The notes beneath the pieces are model-generated. The model was not told where the DNA came from. It searched no databases and was given only the letters and a program-made list of their open reading frames with translations. Positions 5,779 through 11,884 of a stretch of DNA of 11,884 nucleotides are shown here, piece after piece; within the stretch, counting starts at the first letter, position 1, and each line of letters opens with the position of its first letter. The position numbers were made by a program, and so were the translations under genes. Source of the stretch: Thermotogae bacterium (lineage in GTDB: Bacteria > Thermotogota > Thermotogae > B3-G13); the NCBI GenBank assembly GCA_015486095.1, contig WFSK01000069.1, positions 1-11,884 of the forward strand. Direction: 5' to 3'.

Positions 5779-7638
5779 TTAAGTAGTTGATATATTCACG
5801 ACCGATGAGATATTTTCTTCTCTCATGATCCTGTAAACCTTTCCCGGTAGATCCTTCAAAGTCTCTTTTAACGTTAATATTATCGTTTGTCTATCCATCT
5901 CCTCTTCTATCAATCTTCTCGTCCTTTCAAAATTCTTATCGTCGAGTAGGGCATCGAGCTCATCGAGCACTAAGGGAAGGTCAAAACCTCTTGCCACCAT
6001 CCATCGCCAGGCCAATCCCATTATGTGTATCTCCGAACCCGAAGGATGGCTCCTCAGGTTCCCCTGGGCATCCGTTATGACTATCCTTTCATCATCCTTT
6101 AACCTTGCGTTTATATCCCATCCGTAGATCCTCTCGTAGATCCGATTAATGAATGCCACCGTCTCTTTTCTTATCTTCTTCAAACTTTCCTCCTCACTCA
6201 GTACGTTATAAAGTTTATCGAACCAGTTCTTGGCTGTGCTGAGTTTCTCGATCAGTATATTTCTCTCTTCTATCTTTTCGAGGGTTGCTAAATAACGTTC
6301 TTTATCGCTTTCAAGAATCGTCCTCTGCTCTTTTAAATGCTGCATTTCTTCTACCAATCGCTCTTTTTTCTCCCCCATCTTACCTCTCAATCCATTTTTT
6401 GCCTCTCTGATCTCCATCTTCGTCTTCTCGAATTTCTGAATCAATTCCTCCAACTTCATCTTTTCCTTCTCTATGTTTCTTTCTTTTTTCTCATCATACG
6501 GCACCGCTATCCCCCCACCAGCGATCTCCTCGTACTTGAATTCGGCAGCCACTTCATCAGGGATCTGAACGACTAATTTCTCGTCATCTTCGGGAGGATA
6601 TATGTTACATTCCACCGTGATGGGTCTTTCTCTCCTCTCTTTTAAACCTCTGGCATCTTTCATCTTCTTTCCTTCATCTTCCAGATTTCTGATCCTCTCC
6701 TGGATGCCCTCCTTACCTCCCCCGTCCAGGACATCGGATAATATCTCAAAATAATCCTCACACCTTCCCTTCAGACTTCTGATATCCTCTTTTTCGTCCA
6801 GGAAGGCTTCTTTTTCTTTACAGATCCTTATAAGGGCTTCCATCACATCTTTACTCTCCAGGTCATCCAATCTGATCAACGAGTCGTAAAATTCCAGATA
6901 ATGCCTGCTCTTCCCGAAAATATCTCCGATCTCCTTCTCTATCGAATTGAGTCTCTCGTCGAGGAAAATCTTATCTACGCCTCTTTTCACTTCATCCTCT
7001 GTAAAGACACCCTTTTCGCGCCACTTATCCAGGATCATCGTAATATCTCTTTGTAACTCCTCCATCTCTATTTTCAGATCGCTCCCTTCTCTCGCACATT
7101 TATCCCTCGCCTTTTTGATATTTCCTCTTATTATCTCCGACCTCCATTTCCACCCTTCCCAAACGCTGGCCTGTAGTTTATCGTCGTAAGAGATCGCTCC
7201 TATAAGACTGTGTTCATTCGACATGACGACGTTCATCAAACCAGGCGTTATGCCAACCTCTTCTTCAAGCCCTGCCTTTACATCCGTATCCTTTCTGTAT
7301 TCCAGTTTCCATGAACCTTCTCTTTCCACATAAAATTCTACCGAACTCTTCTTCTTATCGAATTCCCTGCATATCTTATACCTCTTTCCTCCACTCTTGA
7401 GTATCAATTCCACTGAACCTTCATCGGAAAAGGGGAGCAGTTCTTCTGACCTGAGCCTCCAGCTATCATGAAGGTCTTTTTCTCTCTGCCCTGTACCATA
7501 TAAGGCCAACATTATCAATCTTGCGGTCAGGGTTTTACCCTGTCTGTTATCTCCTATGATAACGGTATATCTTGGATCGAATTCTATATCGTACTCGCAT
7601 CCCATTATACCTTCTACCTTTAGCGATTCGAACATCAC
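5779..7638 (-). CDS. Rad50/SMC-like ATPase without a zinc hook
   Basis: The 619-residue protein has the split ATPase head and long coiled coils of the Rad50/SbcC/SMC group. Walker A is GDNRQGKT (29-36). The Walker B/D-loop region is LPLVLDELDALLDD (554-567), with catalytic Glu560. The signature region reads HPSGSEIHIM (531-540) instead of LSGGE. The Q-loop position, in VVMSNEHS (137-144), appears to hold Asn141 rather than Gln. Charged, Lys/Glu-rich coiled coils lie at about 165-335 and 383-495. Between them, residues about 338-382 are Pro- and Gly-containing and beta-like (IYPPEDD, IAGGGIAVPYDE), with one Cys and no CxxC, so no zinc hook. Usual Rad50 and SbcC proteins are about 850-1050 residues. 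The gene overlaps the Mre11-like gene. GTG at 7638 and ATG at 7635 are both possible starts, served by GGGTGAT at 7644-7650. It presumably forms a complex with the metallophosphoesterase acting on DNA ends or structures. B. subtilis YhaN/YhaO is an alternative relative. The specific function is unknown. Confidence 0.85.
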   Translation of the reverse strand: MMFESLKVEGIMGCEYDIEFDPRYTVIIGDNRQGKTLTARLIMLALYGTGQREKDLHDSWRLRSEELLPFSDEGSVELILKSGGKRYKICREFDKKKSSVEFYVEREGSWKLEYRKDTDVKAGLEEEVGITPGLMNVVMSNEHSLIGAISYDDKLQASVWEGWKWRSEIIRGNIKKARDKCAREGSDLKIEMEELQRDITMILDKWREKGVFTEDEVKRGVDKIFLDERLNSIEKEIGDIFGKSRHYLEFYDSLIRLDDLESKDVMEALIRICKEKEAFLDEKEDIRSLKGRCEDYFEILSDVLDGGGKEGIQERIRNLEDEGKKMKDARGLKERRERPITVECNIYPPEDDEKLVVQIPDEVAAEFKYEEIAGGGIAVPYDEKKERNIEKEKMKLEELIQKFEKTKMEIREAKNGLRGKMGEKKERLVEEMQHLKEQRTILESDKERYLATLEKIEERNILIEKLSTAKNWFDKLYNVLSEEESLKKIRKETVAFINRIYERIYGWDINARLKDDERIVITDAQGNLRSHPSGSEIHIMGLAWRWMVARGFDLPLVLDELDALLDDKNFERTRRLIEEEMDRQTIILTLKETLKDLPGKVYRIMREENISSVVNISTT

Positions 7639-8840
7639 TTTTTATCACCCAACACTCTGGACCTCTTGATCCTCTCTACGAGTGCCTCGCCATCGAAGGT
7701 CTTTTTCTCGATCAGATCACTTACTTCTCTATAAAAATCCTTTATCTCAGGGACATCCACCTCGAGCTGTTTCAACGCATCTTCTACAGATATATATCTC
7801 AAGTCGTCTTTACTCAAGTACGCTCCACCTCCCGTTAGATTCTCCACTCGTAAGATCCTTCTACTCCTACCTTCATAAAACCTTGAATAGTACCTCCTCT
7901 CGATTTCAGAAATACCTATATCTATTCGCTCATCTCCCTCTTTCAAAATACCGTTAAGATAAACCCTTACCACAGCCTTTTCAGGTTCAGCGATATCGTA
8001 TAACAATTTGGATAGTTTCTTCAACCTTTCCCTGATCACTTCAGCAGAGGCATTGGAAAAGTACAAATTTGCAATTATTATCTTTATCCCTATGTTTACA
8101 TTGGAGAAGGCAAAAGCCCTTTCATCCGGATCCAATATATAAAAGCCGAATTTGCTTTCATTCTTCTTTATTTCGGGTTCTCCATCTCTCCAATCTATCT
8201 CCACATCACAATTGCCGTATCCAACTCGCCATGGAAGAGTTGAAGAAAGGCACCATACGTTATCGTATGGATGTTGATAAACGTGTTGATGCCCATTGAA
8301 TATCATATCGAATCTTTCGGCGATTCGCCTCATAACTTCTTCCGGTATGTTTTCAGCTCCTTCTATACTCACGTTCTCATGCATGAGTAATATCTTGTTC
8401 TTCGCATCGATATCGGGGATCGATTTCAAATCACTAATTGCTCTTTGAAGATCGGGATATCTCGAGGAGAAGAAATAAAATGCCGTATCTTCAATCTTAA
8501 GCCATTCATCTTCGATAAAACGAGGGCCTCCCATCTTAGATATGTTCTTCAGAGGTTCAAGGTAATCATGATTACCTCTCAACACATAGGCGTTCTCGAT
8601 CCCTTTCATCTTAAGGACCTCTACAAATCTTCTATTGGCTTCGTCTCCCTTAGGCCACCTGGGGTCACTTCTCCCGGAACGGGGATCCAATACATCACCG
8701 AGAAATATAACAACATCTGGATCCTCATCTTTTACTCTGGGTAAGATCTTCTCACTAAAAATAGCAAAGCTATCTTCAGGCCAGTTCCCACCTATCTCCG
8801 ATGAGAACAAATGGGTATCAGCGAGTAGACATACTTTCAT
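7635..8840 (-). CDS. Mre11-like metallophosphoesterase (SbcD/YhaO-type nuclease)
   Basis: The 401-residue protein is a calcineurin-like phosphoesterase with all the metal-binding blocks of the Mre11/SbcD group. These are ADTH (Asp8, His10), FLGDVLD (Asp49), RGNHD (Asn90, His91), LMHENVS (His154) and FNGHQHVYQ (His184, His186). The catalytic domain covers about 1-225 and is followed by a capping region and a Lys/Glu-rich helical C-terminus (about 355-400) that could contact the ATPase coiled coil, as in Mre11. It would be a two-metal nuclease, probably regulated by the adjacent ATPase. The stop codon overlaps the start region of the ATPase gene (GTGATG), indicating coupled translation of two subunits. 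A GGAG sits about 8 bases before the ATG at 8840. The gene begins 17 bases after the ROK repressor stop, inside a sugar operon, which is unusual for a DNA repair gene. DNA substrate and biological role are not visible from sequence. Confidence 0.87.
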   Translation of the reverse strand: MKVCLLADTHLFSSEIGGNWPEDSFAIFSEKILPRVKDEDPDVVIFLGDVLDPRSGRSDPRWPKGDEANRRFVEVLKMKGIENAYVLRGNHDYLEPLKNISKMGGPRFIEDEWLKIEDTAFYFFSSRYPDLQRAISDLKSIPDIDAKNKILLMHENVSIEGAENIPEEVMRRIAERFDMIFNGHQHVYQHPYDNVWCLSSTLPWRVGYGNCDVEIDWRDGEPEIKKNESKFGFYILDPDERAFAFSNVNIGIKIIIANLYFSNASAEVIRERLKKLSKLLYDIAEPEKAVVRVYLNGILKEGDERIDIGISEIERRYYSRFYEGRSRRILRVENLTGGGAYLSKDDLRYISVEDALKQLEVDVPEIKDFYREVSDLIEKKTFDGEALVERIKRSRVLGDKK

Positions 8841-8857
8841 AGCTTACACTCCGCATT

Positions 8858-9976
8858 CTATATGACTTTGATGTAGTTTTCCAAAACCATCTGCGCACTT
8901 CCTAATATAATACCATCGCTACCCAGGGCAGAAGGAAGGACCCGTACACTCTCACCAAAGAACATCCTTTGAATATCCATTTCTATTTTTCTCAGGAACG
9001 CTCTATCAAAAGTTCCGTACTTACCACCTACTATTATAGTCCTTATATCCAATAAAGAGACCACATTCAGAAAGATCGCTGTCATACATCTTTGCAGATC
9101 ATCCATCAAAATTTTAACTTCTTTATCCCCTCTTCTATTATATTCCTCCATCACATCACCCAGCATCATATCTTTTCCTATTCGCCTCTTAAAATATGTC
9201 TCTGAAAAGAAGTCTCCGATAGTCCTGATCGCACCATTTCTCACGATCATAGCGTTCTTGGAGATCTCCCCAGCGAAGCCTGTTTCTCCCCTGTACAACC
9301 TATCATCCAATATTATTCCTCCACCGATACCTTTACTCATATAGAATAAGAAGAGATTTTTTACCCCTTTTAATTTCATGATCTCAGCAAGGGCAGTACA
9401 ATTCGCGTCATTTTCGATCCATATGGGTAAATCTAGAATGGAGGAAAAGAGATTTTTTATCCTGACCGTCTCTATTCCTCTTATCTCACTCGTTAATACC
9501 CTGTCTTCTTTGTCATCGTATACTCCAGATACACCTAATCCTATCCCTACTATTTTATCTTTATATTCGCTTTTTTCGAATACTCGTTTTAAAGTCTTTG
9601 CGAGATGCAATAGGTTTTCTTCTATATCTTCATCTGGATTCATTACCAATCGATCACAATATGCAACTTCCAAATTTGCATCCACGACGGCATACATAAC
9701 GGTGTAATCACTGAGATCAACACCTATCATATATTTCGATTTTGGATTCATCTCAAGAAAAACGGGTTTTCTGCCACCTGTGGATCTTCCCTTCGTCGTT
9801 TCTACCACTAAATTTTCACTTAACAGAGAATTGACGATATACGATATGGTGGCGTTACTTACATTCGTTTTCTGAGCTATCTCAGACCTTGAAATGGGCT
9901 GATTTCTGAGTATTTCTCGTAATACGAGGCGAATATTATTTTCCTTTATCTTTCTAAGATTGTATATCTTTGCCAT
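8858..9976 (-). CDS. ROK-family transcriptional repressor (NagC/XylR type)
   Basis: The 372-residue protein joins an N-terminal winged helix-turn-helix (about 10-65, with ISRSEIAQKTNVSNATISYIV as the HTH and a GGRKP wing) to a ROK sugar-kinase-like domain. The latter has an ATP-binding-type start IGVDLSDYTVMYAVVD (84-99), GIGLGVSGVYD (144-154), WIENDANCTALAE (186-198) including the catalytic-type Asp190, and GIGGGIILDDRLYRGETGFAGEI (216-238). The ExGH block reads GEISKN, so the sugar- and zinc-binding His is missing, and the CxCGxxGCxE zinc motif that normally follows is absent. This fits a regulator rather than an active kinase. It sits between the transporter and the catabolic genes and probably represses this operon, with a glucuronide or derived sugar as inducer. 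The operator is not visible because the operon promoter is outside the window. The ATG at 9976 has only a weak AGAG just upstream. Confidence 0.88.
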   Translation of the reverse strand: MAKIYNLRKIKENNIRLVLREILRNQPISRSEIAQKTNVSNATISYIVNSLLSENLVVETTKGRSTGGRKPVFLEMNPKSKYMIGVDLSDYTVMYAVVDANLEVAYCDRLVMNPDEDIEENLLHLAKTLKRVFEKSEYKDKIVGIGLGVSGVYDDKEDRVLTSEIRGIETVRIKNLFSSILDLPIWIENDANCTALAEIMKLKGVKNLFLFYMSKGIGGGIILDDRLYRGETGFAGEISKNAMIVRNGAIRTIGDFFSETYFKRRIGKDMMLGDVMEEYNRRGDKEVKILMDDLQRCMTAIFLNVVSLLDIRTIIVGGKYGTFDRAFLRKIEMDIQRMFFGESVRVLPSALGSDGIILGSAQMVLENYIKVI

Positions 9977-10029
9977 TTTTCTCTGAACTTCGTATAGATA
10001 TCCTCCTCTTCAAAAAAGACTTTTATCAT
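9946..10029 (-). CDS. Possible 27-residue coupling peptide ahead of the ROK gene
   Basis: Directly after the permease stop codon (TGA 10030-10032) an ATG at 10027-10029 opens a 27-codon frame ending TAA at 9946-9948. AAGGA lies 4 bases before the ATG. The frame is rich in Glu, Lys and aromatic residues (VFFEEEDIY, FREKWQRY), has no known motif, and runs 31 bases into the ROK gene in another frame. The ROK gene has no good ribosome binding site of its own, so ribosomes finishing this frame could reinitiate at 9976. It may be chance, since a frame this short is statistically unremarkable. Confidence 0.2.
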   Translation of the reverse strand: MIKVFFEEEDIYTKFREKWQRYTILER

Positions 10030-10884
10030 TCATTCCTTCACAGAACCGGCAGTTATCCCACTTATCATATATCTTTGAAAAATACCTGCAAATACTAAGG
10101 GTGGTATGCTGCCTATTATTCCAGCCGTTGCCATAAGGCCATAGTCTGTGGTAAATCTTCCTATGAACTCTGCTATTGCGACGGGCATTGTCTTTGCGGT
10201 TAAGCTGGATGTGAAAACCAGGGCTATCAAGAATTCGTTCCATGAAGCTATGAAGACGAATATCCCGGTAGTGAATAAAGCCGGTCCAGATAAGGGCAAT
10301 ACTACTTTGAACAATGCCTGTAATCTGCTACACCCATCTATCAAGGCAGACTCCTCTATGGAAGCGGGTAAGGTTTTGAAATATCCCTCCAATATCCAGA
10401 TCGCGAGAGGCAGGTTAAATGCCAAATAGATCAGAATCAAAGAAGTCTTTTTATTAAGCATGCCAGCCTTAGATGCTATGAAGTACAGAGGAATAACAAG
10501 GATAACGGGAGGCATCATCTGAGTCAGTAGAATAAACAGGGTTATGAATTTCCCAAAAGGGACTTTTAGCCTAACTACCGAGTAAGCAGCCAACGATCCC
10601 AAGAACAAAGCTATGGCAGTTACAGATAAACTTATTATCGCACTGTTGAGAAGTCCCCTCTTGAATTCATAAGATACACCATATGCCTTTTTAGATGATG
10701 TGAATATATCCCAATAATATTTGAACGATATCTTAGTTGGAATCCATTGAGGGGGTCTTTTATGAAGATCGACCGCCGGTGCAACACTCGTAGTGAATGT
10801 CCACAAGAATGGTAATAATACGGACAACAATATTATCAATATGAAGACGATCACCACGATACTCATCATCCTTCTTTTGCCCAT
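10030..10884 (-). CDS. Sugar ABC transporter permease, MalG/UgpE type
   Basis: The 284-residue inner-membrane protein has about six hydrophobic spans, the first at 7-29, then roughly 80-103, 113-136, 148-168, 203-225 and 253-272. The EAA loop that docks the ATPase reads EESALIDGCSRLQALFKVVLP (177-197), with the conserved Gly184 and LP. Permeases with a short N-terminus, a large periplasmic loop (30-78) and this loop belong to the CUT1 (MalG) family, which carries di- and oligosaccharides. It is the second permease subunit: its start lies 12 bases after the first permease stop, and its AAGGAG Shine-Dalgarno overlaps that stop codon. The substrate is inferred from the neighbouring glucuronidases, not from this sequence. 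A cognate ATPase is not encoded in the window. Confidence 0.9.
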   Translation of the reverse strand: MGKRRMMSIVVIVFILIILLSVLLPFLWTFTTSVAPAVDLHKRPPQWIPTKISFKYYWDIFTSSKKAYGVSYEFKRGLLNSAIISLSVTAIALFLGSLAAYSVVRLKVPFGKFITLFILLTQMMPPVILVIPLYFIASKAGMLNKKTSLILIYLAFNLPLAIWILEGYFKTLPASIEESALIDGCSRLQALFKVVLPLSGPALFTTGIFVFIASWNEFLIALVFTSSLTAKTMPVAIAEFIGRFTTDYGLMATAGIIGSIPPLVFAGIFQRYMISGITAGSVKE

Positions 10885-10896
10885 TCCTATCTCTCC

Positions 10897-11802
10897 TTAA
10901 CCTACCTTCTCTTTCTTCTCTTCAAACAACTTCATGTAAAGGATCACGAAGCACATTACCACTCCCAACAATATATATGACATGGCAGAAGCACGACCAA
11001 ATTTAAAGAAAAGGAAAGACTCGTTGTAGATCTTCATACTGACAACCTGTGTGGTATTGGCAGGCCCGCCACCTGTAAGGGCATATATTAAATCGAAGAT
11101 CTTAAAAGTTAATATGGTCTTCATGACCACTAATATATATATTATCGGTTTTAACAGTGGAAGCGTTATGTAGACAAAAGATTGCCAGCTAGAAGAACCG
11201 TCTATCTTGGCAGCTTCGTATAGTTCCAATGGAATAGATTTCAATCCTGCCAAGAACAATATTATGGCAAAAGGTGTCCCTTGCCATAGGTTAGCAATTA
11301 TCAACATAACGATCGCTAAACTCGTTTTAGAAAGCCAGGGGATATAATCCTTTATTAATCCAAGTTGATACAGTATCCCATTTAAAAAGCCGTAATCTGG
11401 ATCGTAGATCAGTTTCCACATCAATGCATTCACTATCGGAGGTAACACATATGGGAATAATACTATAGCAAATATAATGGGTTTTAAGATCAACTTTCTA
11501 TTTAGCAATAGGGCAACTCCCAAGCCCAACGTGATTCCGACAGTTATATCTGCAATAACGAAGTACAATGTTCTGAGGATAGCCTTCCACCAGGTAATAT
11601 CTGTAATAACATCTATGTAATTGTTAAATCCAACGAAAACCTTACCCTTCCAAGGAATAGTTATATTCATATTATGAAAACTTATATAAAAGGCATATGA
11701 CAAAGGATATATTACGATGAGAAAGAGGATAATAATTGTAGGAGCAATGAGGATGTAGCCTAATCTCTTATCTTTTGCTTCTAAGGTTAAGCGACGTTTC
11801 AT
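10897..11802 (-). CDS. Sugar ABC transporter permease, MalF/UgpA type
   Basis: The 301-residue inner-membrane protein has about six spans (16-40, 75-100, 107-130, 161-186, 217-240 and 272-292) and an EAA loop with YEAAKIDGSSSWQSFVYITLP (195-215), the standard CUT1 MalF-type signature. The LTGGGPANTT block (242-251) is also characteristic of this family. I choose the ATG at 11800-11802, served by AAAGGAG at 11807-11813. The in-frame ATG at 11841 would add 13 residues but lies inside the stem-loop that separates this gene from the one before it. It pairs with the second permease to form the channel of a glycoside importer and shares an operon with a presumed binding protein. Confidence 0.9.
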   Translation of the reverse strand: MKRRLTLEAKDKRLGYILIAPTIIILFLIVIYPLSYAFYISFHNMNITIPWKGKVFVGFNNYIDVITDITWWKAILRTLYFVIADITVGITLGLGVALLLNRKLILKPIIFAIVLFPYVLPPIVNALMWKLIYDPDYGFLNGILYQLGLIKDYIPWLSKTSLAIVMLIIANLWQGTPFAIILFLAGLKSIPLELYEAAKIDGSSSWQSFVYITLPLLKPIIYILVVMKTILTFKIFDLIYALTGGGPANTTQVVSMKIYNESFLFFKFGRASAMSYILLGVVMCFVILYMKLFEEKKEKVG

Positions 11803-11826
11803 ATGTCTCCTTTCACAGATAGATAC

Positions 11827-11855
11827 AAACGAAGCCCTCAAAGAGGGCTTCGTTT
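11827..11855 (-). terminator. Stem-loop between binding-protein and permease genes (partial terminator)
   Basis: A perfect 13-bp inverted repeat (11827-11839 and 11843-11855) encloses a 3-base loop. On the minus strand it reads AAACGAAGCCCTC, TTT, GAGGGCTTCGTTT, followed by GTATCT. The stem is GC-rich in the middle, but the T-run after it is short, so termination is probably incomplete. Such structures after sugar-binding-protein genes commonly let the binding protein be made in excess over the membrane subunits and protect its mRNA 3' end. Confidence 0.75.
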
Positions 11856-11862
11856 CTAAAAT

Positions 11863-11884
11863 TTACTTATGAGCAGCCTTTTCG
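11863..11884 (-). CDS. C-terminal end of a probable extracellular sugar-binding protein (mostly outside window)
   Basis: Only six codons and a TAA (11863-11865) are visible, reading EKAAHK and stop. The assignment rests on context: in CUT1 sugar ABC operons the binding protein gene normally precedes the two permeases and is followed by a stem-loop, as here. The Ala/Lys-rich end is compatible but proves nothing. The other minus-strand frames also stop within this stretch, so the exact frame is not certain. Confidence 0.4.

Noticed and set aside
7572..7957. Overlapping plus-strand frames antisense to the nuclease and ATPase genes
   Set aside because: They are Ser/Leu/Arg-rich mirror frames of the purine-rich coding strand, without a translation signal.
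5779..8840. Calling the pair an established anti-phage system
   Set aside because: Nuclease plus SMC-like ATPase pairs occur in defence, but no effector, integrase, restriction gene or other defence gene is in the window, and the motifs do not match a named system well enough.
9977..10029. The AGGAGGA at 10001-10007 (minus strand) as ribosome binding site for the ROK gene
   Set aside because: It is 24 bases before the ATG, too far, and no ATG, GTG or TTG in the ROK frame lies at a normal distance after it.
10010..10243. A 77-codon minus-strand frame inside the end of the second permease
   Set aside because: It is out of frame with a clear membrane protein, has no domain and is low-complexity His/Arg/Asn-rich. 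Its final codons merely run into the gap before the ROK gene.
11803..11841. The 13-residue N-terminal extension of the first permease (ATG at 11841)
   Set aside because: That ATG lies in the stem-loop, has no ribosome binding site, and the ATG at 11802 has a strong AAAGGAG at correct spacing.

Overview
The window looks like chromosomal DNA from a thermophilic diderm bacterium, most probably Thermotogota or a close ecological neighbour. From memory, the two glycosidases resemble Thermotoga maritima proteins: the GH4 enzyme resembles alpha-glucuronidase TM0752 and the GH2 enzyme resembles beta-glucuronidase TM1062. Codon use is rich in AGG, AGA and ATA, proteins are rich in Lys, Glu and Ile, genes are tightly packed and Shine-Dalgarno sequences are strong. 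No search was run, so the phylum is an inference. No tRNA, rRNA, CRISPR array, insertion sequence or phage gene was seen.

Plus strand, 1-2597: envelope genes. The window opens inside an unrecognised gene (ends 405). Next is an exported protein with a CsgG/FlgO-like domain and two C-terminal hydrophobic segments (423-1160). After a 114-base gap holding a nested inverted repeat and a possible -10 box comes a lipoprotein (1275-2597). It joins an LPP20/FlgP-like N-terminal region, an M23/LytM domain that has lost most of its zinc and catalytic residues, and an intact-looking 3D (Asp-Asp-Asp) domain.

Minus strand, 11884 down to 2620: one apparent operon read right to left. The order is the tail of a likely sugar-binding protein, a stem-loop that probably acts as a partial terminator, two sugar ABC permeases, a ROK-family repressor, a Mre11-like metallophosphoesterase, a Rad50/SMC-like ATPase, a GH2 beta-glucuronidase and a GH4 alpha-glucuronidase. 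Gaps are between -4 and about 53 bases. The two operons converge at 2598-2619.

The sugar genes make a coherent pathway. A binding-protein-dependent transporter would import glucuronic-acid-containing oligosaccharides. Two cytoplasmic enzymes would then remove alpha- and beta-linked glucuronate, under control of a ROK repressor. No ABC ATPase is present, so a shared ATPase encoded elsewhere is likely. The surprise is the Mre11-like/Rad50-like pair in the middle of this operon. The ATPase is short (619 residues), has no CxxC zinc hook, carries a non-coiled insert at the expected apex and has unusual Q-loop and signature motifs. This pair, and the multidomain lipoprotein beside the CsgG-like protein, are the parts most worth following up.
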